Source: JBBPYC01 sp038200275 (GTDB taxonomy: Bacteria > Pseudomonadota > Gammaproteobacteria > Burkholderiales > Burkholderiaceae_C). From it: a stretch of DNA of 64,000 bases. Shown here in pieces: positions 44,151-52,728 of this stretch. The DNA lies in assembly GCA_038200275.1 (NCBI GenBank), contig JBBPYC010000021.1, forward strand, positions 47,776 through 111,775. Direction: 5' to 3'. Each line of letters opens with the position of its first letter. Within the stretch, counting starts at the first letter, position 1. Under the pieces are notes generated by a model. That model ran no database searches. It saw only the letters and a list, made by a program, of their open reading frames with translations, and had not been told where the DNA came from. A program made the position numbers and the translations under genes.

Positions 44151-45458
44151 ATGCCACCACCCATCTCAAATCTCGCTGAAGCTGCGTCGCTTTGGGCTGC
44201 GGTGACAGCACCCGGCCCGGCTTGTGATCCCTTGACTGGTGACACCAATGCCGACGCGGTGGTGATCGGCGCCGGATTCACGGGTTTGTCGACCGCGTTG
44301 AACCTGCGCAAAGCCGGTGTCGATGTGGTCGTGCTTGAAGCAGTCGTGCCTGGCTGGGGTGCTTCGGGGCGCAACAACGGCCAGGTCATACCCACGCTGT
44401 CACGCCCCGACCCAGACGACATCGAAGCCCAACACGGCGACGCCGGTGCGCGTTTCGTCACGCTGCTGCGCGACTGCGCGTCGAATCTGTTCGACACAGC
44501 GCGCGCGCATCGCATCGATGCCGAAGCAGAGCAGACCGGCTGGATGCAGCCTGTGCATTCACCGGGCCGTATAGCCATTGCGGAACGTCGGGTCCGGCAA
44601 TGGTCGGCGCGCGGTGCACCCGTCGAATTGCTCGACGCGGCGCAGACACGTGCAATGACGGGATCAACCGCCTGGCACGGGGGTTTCTGGAACCGCACCG
44701 GCGGGCACATCAACCCTCTGGCGCTGGCCCGCGGGCTGGCGCGTGCAGCAATCGATGCCGGTGCACACATCCACGGTCACACCCCCGCGCTCGACTATGC
44801 GCACCACGACGGGCGCTGGCACGTGCGCACCCCTGCAGGCACGGTGCGGGCCCGTGCGCTGGTGCTGGCCACCGGCACCTACACCGGCGAAATCGCACCA
44901 GGCCTGGCACCCGCAATCGCACGCGAGGTGGTTCCGGTGGTCTCCTGGCAGATGGCCACGCAGCCTCTGTCGGACGCGGCCCGCAAGACGGTGATCCCGG
45001 GCCGGCAGGCGTTGTCGGACACGCACGCCGATCTGCACTTCGCGCGCTTCGATGCACGCAACCGGCTCGTCAGCGGAGGCGTCACGTTGCGACCATTCGG
45101 CCAGATCGAGCGGCTGAAGGCCACCGTTGGCACGCGGCTGCAACAACTGTGGCCGCAACTCGGCGCGCTGCAGATCGACCCGGTATGGAATGGCTATGTC
45201 GGCATGACCGATGACTTCATGCCGCGCTTTCACCGGCTCGGTCCCGAGGGCTGGGGCTGGGTCGGCTGCAATGGCCGCGCGGTGGGGCTGTCGGTTGCGC
45301 TTGGCGGCGAGTTCGCCAGGGCCGTCTGCGGCACCCCGGATACGCAATTGGCGCTACCCTTTACCGATCCGAAGCCGCTGCCGATGCACGGCATTGCGCG
45401 CCGTGTGGCGCCGCTCGCGCTGCTGCGCTATCGGCGGCTGGATCGGCGCGAAATCTGA
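44151..45458 (+). CDS. FAD-dependent oxidoreductase (DAO family, glycine/amine-oxidase-like)
   Basis: 435 residues. The Rossmann motif is DAVVIGAGFTGLSTALNLRKAG (about residues 35-56), followed by VVVLEAVVPGWGASGRNNGQV, the ASGRN(N)G(Q) block of puuB-type and sarcosine-oxidase-like flavoenzymes. NRTGGHINPLALARGLARAA and VLATGTYTGEIAPGL follow, and WVGCNGRAVGLSVALG closes the FAD site. This class oxidises secondary amines or amino acids. It is the first gene of an operon with a VOC protein, an ABC importer and an M14-like hydrolase; the substrate is unknown. Confidence 0.92.
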   Translation: MPPPISNLAEAASLWAAVTAPGPACDPLTGDTNADAVVIGAGFTGLSTALNLRKAGVDVVVLEAVVPGWGASGRNNGQVIPTLSRPDPDDIEAQHGDAGARFVTLLRDCASNLFDTARAHRIDAEAEQTGWMQPVHSPGRIAIAERRVRQWSARGAPVELLDAAQTRAMTGSTAWHGGFWNRTGGHINPLALARGLARAAIDAGAHIHGHTPALDYAHHDGRWHVRTPAGTVRARALVLATGTYTGEIAPGLAPAIAREVVPVVSWQMATQPLSDAARKTVIPGRQALSDTHADLHFARFDARNRLVSGGVTLRPFGQIERLKATVGTRLQQLWPQLGALQIDPVWNGYVGMTDDFMPRFHRLGPEGWGWVGCNGRAVGLSVALGGEFARAVCGTPDTQLALPFTDPKPLPMHGIARRVAPLALLRYRRLDRREI

Positions 45459-45482
45459 AACCCGAAATGAGGAGAAAGCACC

Positions 45483-46334
45483 ATGCTCGCCAGTCTTGAA
45501 GGTCTGGACCACGTCGTCGTGATGGTGCGGGAGCTCGATGCCGCGGCCGAACAATGGCGCGCATTGGGCTTCACGCTGTCACCACGCGGCACGCACAGCG
45601 CGCATCTGGGCACCGGCAACTACACAATCATGTTCGGCAACGACTACGTCGAGTTGCTCGGCGTGCTGCAGGACACGCCGTTGAATGCACCGAGCCGCGA
45701 GTTCTTGCAGCGGCGCGGTGAAGGCATGGAGCGCGCCGCGTTCACCACCAGCAACGCAGCCGAGGGCGTCGCGGCATTGCATGCGCGCGGCATCGGGGCG
45801 AGCGGCCCGGTGGAATTCAGCCGACCGGTCGACCTGCCGGGCGGCGGACACGGCGAAGCGGCGTTCAGCGTGTTTCACTGGCCTGCCGATCAAAGGCCCG
45901 CCGACATGCGCATCTTTGCATGCCAACATCACACACGCGGCACGGTGTGGATTCCTGAGCTGCAATCGCATGCCAACACCGTGACCGGTATTGCACGGAT
46001 CGAGGTTGTCATGCCGCAGCCAGACGTTGCAGCCAAGGAACTCGCCCAGTTGATCGATGCGACGACCGAGCCTTGCGAAGGCGGCATGCGCGTGGCCACT
46101 GCGCCGGGCCGGGGCGTATTCGAGTTTGTGACGGCCGATGCGTTCAAGTTGCGGCATCCGTCGCTTGCCAGCAGCAAGCTGCCCGCGGAAGGCGTGGCCG
46201 CGCTGGTCTGCCGCGTGTCGAATCTCGACGCCGCGGCGCGTTGCGTCGGTGCTGACAGCGCACGCGAAGGCAGCATGGTGACCGCAGCACCCGACCGCGC
46301 CAATGGCGTGGCCCTGGTCTTTGAAGCCGCCTGA
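45483..46334 (+). CDS. Two-module VOC family protein (Glyoxalase_3-like)
   Basis: 283 residues; AGGAGAAAGC precedes the ATG. Residues 1-130 open with LDHVVVMVRELDAAAEQWRALGF and carry TIMFGNDYVELLG, the Glyoxalase_3 type of VOC. A second module spans about 155-280 (RIEVVMPQPDVAAKELAQL). HHTRGTVW near 155 is another marker often seen in proteins near flavin oxidases or transporters. The enzyme activity is unknown. It lies 24 bases after the oxidoreductase stop, so it should share its transcript. Confidence 0.88.
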   Translation: MLASLEGLDHVVVMVRELDAAAEQWRALGFTLSPRGTHSAHLGTGNYTIMFGNDYVELLGVLQDTPLNAPSREFLQRRGEGMERAAFTTSNAAEGVAALHARGIGASGPVEFSRPVDLPGGGHGEAAFSVFHWPADQRPADMRIFACQHHTRGTVWIPELQSHANTVTGIARIEVVMPQPDVAAKELAQLIDATTEPCEGGMRVATAPGRGVFEFVTADAFKLRHPSLASSKLPAEGVAALVCRVSNLDAAARCVGADSAREGSMVTAAPDRANGVALVFEAA

Positions 46335-46362
46335 AGATTTCTCATCCGAACCGGAGACAGCC

Positions 46363-47961
46363 ATGACATTCACCCGCCGAAAGGCCCTTGCCACCGTCCC
46401 CACCGTGCTGCTGTCGGCGGCACTGCCCGGCTTGCTGCAGGCGCAGACCACGCCGCGCCGCGGTGGCACCGTCACCGTCCACATGAGTGCAGAGCAGCGC
46501 ATCCTCAACCCTGCCCTACGCGCGTCCACCGGCGTGTACGTGATCGGCGGCAAGATCATGGAAGCGCTGGTCGATCTGGATGCGAAGGGCGAGGCGGCCC
46601 CGATCCTGGCCACCTCGTGGCAGTCGGCAGACGGCGGCAAGACCATTACGTTCAACCTGCGCGAAGGCGTGAAATGGCACGACGGCAAGCCGTTCACCTC
46701 GGCCGACGTGCAATACACCGCGATGGAGATGTGGAAGAAGCATCTGAACTACGGCACCACGCTGCAGCTGTACCTGGATGCAGTCGATACGCCGGACGCG
46801 CACACCGCCGTGTTCCGCTATTCGCGGCCGATGCCGATGGACCTGCTGCTGCGCGCGCTGGCCGATCTGGGCTACGTGGCGCCCAAGCACATCTACGAAG
46901 GCACCAACGTGCTGGAGAACCCGGCCAACACCGCACCGATCGGCACCGGGCCGTTCAAGTTCGTCAAGTACGAGCGCGGCCAGTACGTCACGGCCGTTCG
47001 CAACGACGCTTACTGGCGCGAAGGCTTTCCGTACCTCGATCAGCTCGTCTGGCGCTTCATCCCCGACCAGAGCGCCGCGGCCGCTGCGATCGAATCGGGC
47101 CAGGTGCAGATCAGCCCCGAAGGGGCGCTGGCGCTGGCCGACCTGGACCGGTTGAAAAAAGACCCGAAATTCGAGGTCTCCACGCGCGGCAACGAAGGCA
47201 ACGCGGTGATGAACACGATCGAGTTCAACTACCGCAAGAAGGAGCTTGCCGACCACCGTGTGCGCGAGGCGATCGTGCGCTCGCTCGACGTGAAGTTTTT
47301 CTGCGACAACTTCCTCTACGGCTTGGCCAAGCCCGCCACCGGCCCGATCCCGAGCACATCGCCGAAGTTCTATCCGACCGGCCTGCCCGAGTATCCGTTC
47401 GACACGAAGAAAGCCGAAGCCCTGCTGGACGAGGCTGGCTACAAGCGCGGCAGCGGCGGCAAGCGTTTCAGCCTGCGGCTGGTGCCCGCGCCGTGGGGCG
47501 AGGACATCGCGCTGTGGGCAACCTTCATGCAGCAGTCATTGCAGCAGATCGGCATCGAAGTGGAAATCGTGCGTTACGACGCGGCCGGTTTCCTGAGCAA
47601 CGTCTACAAGGATTGGAACTTCGACTTGGCGACCGGCTGGCATCAGTACCGCGGCGACCCGGCGGTGTCGACCACCGTCTGGTACCGATCGGGCAGCCCG
47701 AAGGGAACTCCGTGGACCAATCAGTGGGGCTGGAAGTCCGACAAGATCGACCAGCTGATCGACAGCGCCGCATTCGAGACTGACCCGGCCAAGCGACGTC
47801 AGCTGTATGCGGATTTTGCTAAGGACGTGAACACCGAAATCCCGCTGTGGATGGCGATCGAGCGGCTGCTGATCTCGGTGACCAACAACAAGCTGCAGAA
47901 CCACCACAACACGCCGCGCTGGATTTCCAGCGGCTGGGCCGACCTTTGGCTTGCCGCTTGA
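46363..47961 (+). CDS. Peptide/nickel-type ABC transporter substrate-binding protein (SBP_bac_5)
   Basis: 532 residues from MTFTRRKAL with GGAGA upstream. A Tat-compatible signal (TRRKALATVPTVLLSAALPGLLQA) exports the protein. The SBP_bac_5 fold is clear: EALVDLDAKGEAAPILATSW, NLREGVKWHDGKPFTSADVQYT and NAPIGTGPFKF-like APIGTGPFKFVKYERGQYV. The mature protein binds oligopeptides or similar solutes in the periplasm. Directly followed by two permease genes and a fused ATPase, so the whole importer is present. Confidence 0.95.
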   Translation: MTFTRRKALATVPTVLLSAALPGLLQAQTTPRRGGTVTVHMSAEQRILNPALRASTGVYVIGGKIMEALVDLDAKGEAAPILATSWQSADGGKTITFNLREGVKWHDGKPFTSADVQYTAMEMWKKHLNYGTTLQLYLDAVDTPDAHTAVFRYSRPMPMDLLLRALADLGYVAPKHIYEGTNVLENPANTAPIGTGPFKFVKYERGQYVTAVRNDAYWREGFPYLDQLVWRFIPDQSAAAAAIESGQVQISPEGALALADLDRLKKDPKFEVSTRGNEGNAVMNTIEFNYRKKELADHRVREAIVRSLDVKFFCDNFLYGLAKPATGPIPSTSPKFYPTGLPEYPFDTKKAEALLDEAGYKRGSGGKRFSLRLVPAPWGEDIALWATFMQQSLQQIGIEVEIVRYDAAGFLSNVYKDWNFDLATGWHQYRGDPAVSTTVWYRSGSPKGTPWTNQWGWKSDKIDQLIDSAAFETDPAKRRQLYADFAKDVNTEIPLWMAIERLLISVTNNKLQNHHNTPRWISSGWADLWLAA

Positions 47962-47962
47962 C

Positions 47963-48940
47963 ATGAGGTTGTTCGGGCTGGCGCTGCGCAGGCTGCTGGC
48001 CAGCCTGCCAACGTTGCTGTTGTTGCTGGCGGGCCTGTTCCTGCTGCTGCAGCTCGCACCCGGCGATACGGTGGATGCGCTAGTCGCGCAAATGGGCGGG
48101 GGCGACCCGGCCATGATTCAGCGCATGCGCGAGTTCTACGGGCTGGATGCGTCCGTTGCGGTGCAGCTCGGCAACTACCTGTGGCGGCTGGTGCGGCTGG
48201 ACCTCGGGTTCTCGGCGATCTATGCGAAGCCGGTGCTCGACGTGATTCTGGAGCGCCTGCCGGCCACCCTGCTGCTGATGGTATCGGCGCTGTCGTTCGC
48301 GTTCGCGGCCGGCATGGCGCTGGGCGTGATCGCGGCGCGGCAGGTGAACAAGGCGACCGATACCGCGATATCGACGCTGGGCCTGGTGTTCTATGCCACG
48401 CCCTCGTTCTGGTTCGGACTGATGTGCATCGTGATCTTCGCGGTGCATCTGCGCTGGCTGCCAGCCGGCGGCTTCGGCACCATCGGCTCGGGGCTGACCG
48501 GCGTGGCCAATGTGATCGACACCGCACGCTATCTGATCCTGCCGACGCTGACGCTGGGCCTGGGCTTCCTCGCGATCTACCTGCGCATCATGCGGGCGTC
48601 GATGCTCGAAGTGCTGACGCTCGACTTCGTGCGCACGGCGCGTGCCAAAGGCTTGTCCGAATATGGTGTGGTGGTGCGGCATGTGCTGCGCAACGCGCTG
48701 CTGCCGATGGTCACCTTGCTGGGCCTGCAGGCGAGCACGATGCTCGGCGGCTCGGTGGTGGTCGAGAGTGTGTTCGCGCTGCCGGGACTGGGGCGGCTGG
48801 CCTATGAGTCGGTGGTGCAGCGCGATCTGAACATGCTGCTGGGCATCGTGTTCATCTCCGCGCTGCTGGTCATCGTGGTCAACTTCATCGTCGATGTTGC
48901 TTATGCCCGGCTTGATCCGCGCATCGGCGCAGGTAGATAG
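47963..48940 (+). CDS. ABC importer permease, DppB/OppB type
   Basis: 325 residues from ATG 47963, one base after the SBP stop; an in-frame TTG at 47951 is less likely. The N-terminus RLLASLPTLLLLLAGLFLLLQLAPGD and the EAA-like loop RTARAKGLSEYGVVVRHVLRNALLPMVTLL are diagnostic of DppB. Six membrane helices are visible. It forms the inner-membrane channel with the next protein. Confidence 0.95.
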   Translation: MRLFGLALRRLLASLPTLLLLLAGLFLLLQLAPGDTVDALVAQMGGGDPAMIQRMREFYGLDASVAVQLGNYLWRLVRLDLGFSAIYAKPVLDVILERLPATLLLMVSALSFAFAAGMALGVIAARQVNKATDTAISTLGLVFYATPSFWFGLMCIVIFAVHLRWLPAGGFGTIGSGLTGVANVIDTARYLILPTLTLGLGFLAIYLRIMRASMLEVLTLDFVRTARAKGLSEYGVVVRHVLRNALLPMVTLLGLQASTMLGGSVVVESVFALPGLGRLAYESVVQRDLNMLLGIVFISALLVIVVNFIVDVAYARLDPRIGAGR

Positions 48941-48942
48941 GC

Positions 48943-49773
48943 GTGCGGCTGCTGCGTCTGTATCTGCGCAACCCGGCCGCGGTGATCGGGCTGGTGCTGC
49001 TGATCGTGATGCTGTTCATGGCGCTGTCCGCAGGCTGGCTGTTCCCGCGCGATCCGCTGGCGCTGGCCGGCCGGCCACTGTCCTGGCCGTTCGAGAACCC
49101 ACGCTTCTGGCTCGGCACCGATTCATCGGGGCGTGACATCGCCGCGCAGATTTTTCATGGAGCGCGCGTCTCACTGCTGATCGGGCTGGTGGCCACGGCG
49201 CTGGCGATCTTCATCGGCATCGTGGTCGGTGCCGTCGCGGGTTTTTACGGCGGCTGGATCGACAACGTGTTGATGCGCATCACGGAAGCGTTTCAGACCG
49301 TACCGAGCTTTTTGCTGCTGCTGATGCTGGTGGCCGTGTTCGGCTCCAACCTGACGACTGTGACCTTATCGATCGGGCTGATCTCGTGGCCCGCGCCGGC
49401 GCGGCTCACGCGGGCCGAGTTTCTGTCGCTGCGCAGTCGCGAATTCGTGCAGGCCTGCCGCACGTTGGGCCTGCGCGATGGCGCCATCATCTTCCGCGAG
49501 ATTTTGCCCAACGCGATGCCGCCGTTGATCGTCTACGCGAGTGTGGTGATGGCGCTGGCGATCCTGATGGAGAGCGCGTTGGCCTTTCTCGGGCTGTCCG
49601 ACCCGAACATCGCCTCCTGGGGCAACCTGATCGGACTGGGTCGCGGGGTGCTGCGCAATCAGTGGTACGTGTCCGCGATCCCCGGCATCGCGATCCTGCT
49701 CACGGTGCTCGCGGTCTCGCTGGTCGGCCAGGGCTTGAACGACGCGCTGAATCCGCGCTTGAGCAAACGATGA
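48943..49773 (+). CDS. ABC importer permease, DppC/OppC type
   Basis: 276 residues with a GTG start 2 bases after the DppB-like stop. RNPAAVIGLVLLIVMLFMAL and the family block NPRFWLGTDSSGRDIAAQIFHGARVSL mark it as DppC. The EAA loop is REFVQACRTLGLRDGAIIFREILPNAMPPLIVY, and LGLSDPNIASWGNLIGLG follows. Its stop overlaps the ATPase start as ATGA. Confidence 0.96.
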   Translation: MRLLRLYLRNPAAVIGLVLLIVMLFMALSAGWLFPRDPLALAGRPLSWPFENPRFWLGTDSSGRDIAAQIFHGARVSLLIGLVATALAIFIGIVVGAVAGFYGGWIDNVLMRITEAFQTVPSFLLLLMLVAVFGSNLTTVTLSIGLISWPAPARLTRAEFLSLRSREFVQACRTLGLRDGAIIFREILPNAMPPLIVYASVVMALAILMESALAFLGLSDPNIASWGNLIGLGRGVLRNQWYVSAIPGIAILLTVLAVSLVGQGLNDALNPRLSKR

Positions 49774-51464
49774 GCGTGGCCCAGGCAGACGCGCTGCCCA
49801 TGGCCGACGGCCCGGTGCTGCAGCTCAACGCATTGAGCGTGCGACTGCCACCGGGTGCCGAACGCAGCCATGCGATTGCAGAGGTTTCCTTCAGCCTGTC
49901 GCGCAATGAAATCCTTTGTCTGGTTGGCGAGTCCGGCTCAGGCAAATCGATGGCCGCAGGCGCCATCATGGGTTTGCTGCCGCCGGGGGTGAAAGTTGAC
50001 GGCGGCCGCATCGAACTGCACGGGGTGGACCTGCCCAGCCTGAGCGAAGCGCAGATGCGCAAAGTGCGTGGCGAGCAGGTCGCGATGGTGTTTCAGGAGC
50101 CGATGACGGCGCTGAACCCACTGCACGCGATCGGCGCCCAGATCGGCGAGATGTTTCGCATTCATACCGGACTGACCGCTGGGGACATCGCGCAGCGCGT
50201 GTCGACGCTGCTCGGCGAAGTCGGCTTGCCACCGGCCATGGCACATGCCTATCCGCACGAGCTGTCCGGCGGTCAACGCCAGCGCGCGATGATTGCGATG
50301 GCCCTCGCACTGGAGCCGCAGGTGCTGATCGCCGACGAGCCGACCACCGCGCTCGACGTGACCACGCAGGCGCAAATCCTGCGGCTGATCCGCGACTTGC
50401 AGCAACGCAAGGGCACGGCGGTGCTGTTCATCACGCACGACTTCGGCGTAGTGGCCGAGATCGCCGACCGCGTGGCGGTGATGCAGCACGGTCGGCTGGT
50501 CGAACTCGGCCCTGCTGCACAGGTGCTCAACGCGCCGCAGCACGCTTACACACGGCAGCTGATCGCTGCGGTGCCGCCGCTCACGCCTCCACCGCGCAAG
50601 CAAATTGCCGACGCACCGGTGGCGCTGGACATCGCGGGCGTATCGAAGGTATTTCGTACCGGCGGTTTTTTGGGGCGCGGGGCGCGCGTCACGCAGGCGC
50701 TGGACGATGTGTCGATGCAGCTCATGCGCGGCGCGACGTTGGGCGTGGTCGGTGAATCGGGATCGGGCAAGTCCACGCTCGCGCGCTGCGTCGTGCGACT
50801 GCTTGATCCGGACAGCGGACACATCCGCATCGGCGACATCGATTTGGCGACTCTGTCCAGGCGCCAACTGCGGCAGGCAACACGCCGCGTGCAGATGGTG
50901 TTTCAGGACCCTTATGCCTCGCTCAACCCACGGCGCCGCGCGGGCGAACTGGTGGCGCAAGGCCCGATGGCACACGGGATGGGCAGAGCCGACGCCATGG
51001 CCAAGGCGCGCGCGTTGTTTGAACTGGTCGGCCTCGACGCCGCGTCAATCGACCGTTATCCGCACGAGTTCTCCGGCGGCCAGCGCCAGCGCATCGGGCT
51101 TGCGCGCGCGTTGGCGCTCGAGCCGGAAATCTTGGTGGCCGATGAGCCGGTGTCGGCACTGGATGTGTCGGTGCAGGCACAGGTGCTGCGGCTGCTGGCT
51201 GACTTGAAGGCGCGGCTGGGGCTTTCCATGTTGTTCGTCACGCACGATCTGCGAGTGGCTGCGCAAATTTGCGACCACGTCGTCGTGATGCGCGCCGGCA
51301 AGGTGGTCGAAGCTGGCGTTGCGGCCGACGTGTTCACCCAGCCGCGCCACGCTTACACGCGCGAACTGATCGACGCGATCCCGGGGCGCGACTGGTCGGC
51401 TGGCAGCACGCTTCAGCCAGCCTTTCCCGCCCCTGCGCCCCGACTTCAGGAAGCCACGCCATGA
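49770..51464 (+). CDS. Dual ABC ATPase (DppD-DppF fusion, GsiA-like)
   Basis: 564 residues from the ATG at 49770 that overlaps the DppC stop. Two complete nucleotide-binding domains lie in one chain. Domain 1: Walker A GESGSGKSMAAGAIMG, signature LSGGQRQRAMIAMALA, Walker B VLIADEPTTALDVT. Domain 2 (from about residue 285): GESGSGKSTLARCVVRL, FSGGQRQRIGLARALA and ILVADEPVSALDVS. Each ends with an oligopeptide-transporter C-terminal tail. Such fusions are known (GsiA, YejF) and replace DppD plus DppF. It energises the permeases; its stop overlaps the peptidase start. Confidence 0.96.
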   Translation: MSVAQADALPMADGPVLQLNALSVRLPPGAERSHAIAEVSFSLSRNEILCLVGESGSGKSMAAGAIMGLLPPGVKVDGGRIELHGVDLPSLSEAQMRKVRGEQVAMVFQEPMTALNPLHAIGAQIGEMFRIHTGLTAGDIAQRVSTLLGEVGLPPAMAHAYPHELSGGQRQRAMIAMALALEPQVLIADEPTTALDVTTQAQILRLIRDLQQRKGTAVLFITHDFGVVAEIADRVAVMQHGRLVELGPAAQVLNAPQHAYTRQLIAAVPPLTPPPRKQIADAPVALDIAGVSKVFRTGGFLGRGARVTQALDDVSMQLMRGATLGVVGESGSGKSTLARCVVRLLDPDSGHIRIGDIDLATLSRRQLRQATRRVQMVFQDPYASLNPRRRAGELVAQGPMAHGMGRADAMAKARALFELVGLDAASIDRYPHEFSGGQRQRIGLARALALEPEILVADEPVSALDVSVQAQVLRLLADLKARLGLSMLFVTHDLRVAAQICDHVVVMRAGKVVEAGVAADVFTQPRHAYTRELIDAIPGRDWSAGSTLQPAFPAPAPRLQEATP

Positions 51465-52585
51465 CCCCACCTACCGCGGTTACCCCTGCACTCGCCGCCG
51501 CCTGTTTCAGCCCGACGTATGTCAGTGCCCGCGCCCGCTTCGCGCTGGCGGCCGACCGCGCTGGCGCACGGCTGGACATCTTCACCCACGACACCGCCCA
51601 TACGCCGGACGGCGGCACGTTAAGCACCGATGTGGCTGTTCTTGGGGCCCCTGATGCCGACAACGCGTTGCTGATCATCAGCGGCACCCACGGCCCCGAG
51701 GGCTTCGTTGGCTCGGCCGCACAGATCGGGTTGCTGAACCGGCTGGCGCTGGAGGGCATCCCGCCAAACCTGCGGATCGTGCTGGTGCATGCGATCAATC
51801 CGTGGGGCTTTGCAAACATCAGCCGCACCACCGAGAACAACGTTGACCTGAATCGCAACTTCATCGACTGGGCGCAGCCGGCGCCGACAAACGCGGGCTA
51901 TCACGAACTGCACGGCTATCTGTGTCCCGACGACTGGACACCAGAAGCTTTGCAGTCGGCCGAAGCCGCGCGGCAAGGCTGGATAAAGCAAAACGGCGAC
52001 AACGCCTATGTCGACGTCACCGCGCGTGGCCAGTACAGCCATGCCGATGGGCTGCACTACGGCGGCGCCGGCCGGGAGTGGTCGAACCACACGCTGGAGG
52101 CCCTCATAAAGCGCCATCTGGGCGGTGTGCGGCGTCTTGCGTTGATCGACTGGCACACCGGCCTCGGTGAGCGCGGGGAGCCGTTCTTTCTGTGCTTCAA
52201 CGAACCCGGTGACGCCGGCTGGCAGCGCGCCTGCAAGTGGTGGGGCAGAGACCGGGTGGAAACCCAAGGCGGCTTCGAAGGTGCCAACCGCCCGAACTAC
52301 CAGGGCCTGCTGTTCCACGGTGTGCAGCGTTATGCGGCATCGGCCGAGGTGACCGGCGCGGTCATCGAGTTCGGTACCCGCAGCCGGGAAGACATGCGCA
52401 TCGCCCTGCGCGGCGACCACCAGTTGAAGTTCGGCGGCACATTGTCCGACGCCCAGCGCGCTGCGTTGCGCGAACAGTTGCTGGACGCGTTCGCACCGTT
52501 TTCACTGCAGTGGCAATGCAGCGTCCTGGCACACGCCATCGACATTCAGCGGCAGGCAATGCAGGGGTGCATGGATTGGCGTTGA
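51461..52585 (+). CDS. M14-like metallopeptidase (DUF2817)
   Basis: 374 residues. A zinc site is visible: ISGTHGPEGFVGSAAQIGLL (H and E of HxxE, about residues 76-79), NVDLNRNFIDW, and the third ligand in LIDWHTGLGERGEP; the catalytic Glu is in VIEFGTRSRED. This is the DUF2817 branch of carboxypeptidase-like M14 enzymes. There is no signal peptide, so it acts in the cytosol, presumably on a solute brought in by the ABC importer just upstream (ATGA overlap). Natural substrates of this family are mostly unknown. Confidence 0.9.
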   Translation: MTPPTAVTPALAAACFSPTYVSARARFALAADRAGARLDIFTHDTAHTPDGGTLSTDVAVLGAPDADNALLIISGTHGPEGFVGSAAQIGLLNRLALEGIPPNLRIVLVHAINPWGFANISRTTENNVDLNRNFIDWAQPAPTNAGYHELHGYLCPDDWTPEALQSAEAARQGWIKQNGDNAYVDVTARGQYSHADGLHYGGAGREWSNHTLEALIKRHLGGVRRLALIDWHTGLGERGEPFFLCFNEPGDAGWQRACKWWGRDRVETQGGFEGANRPNYQGLLFHGVQRYAASAEVTGAVIEFGTRSREDMRIALRGDHQLKFGGTLSDAQRAALREQLLDAFAPFSLQWQCSVLAHAIDIQRQAMQGCMDWR

Positions 52586-52728
52586 TGCGGTGCGTTGAGG
52601 GACGTTGTCCTGTGTTTCGCGCACATGCGCAAGACGGTGCAAGGCAGCGCAGCTGCTGATGAGCAACCGACAGGATGCAACCCGTGCGCTAAGCTATTCA
52701 TAGCTGAAGACGTATGCCCTGCGGTCCC

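Noticed and set aside
52689..52706. Small palindrome AGCTATTCATAGCT
   Set aside because: Lies between convergent genes but has no T-run and weak stability; not called.
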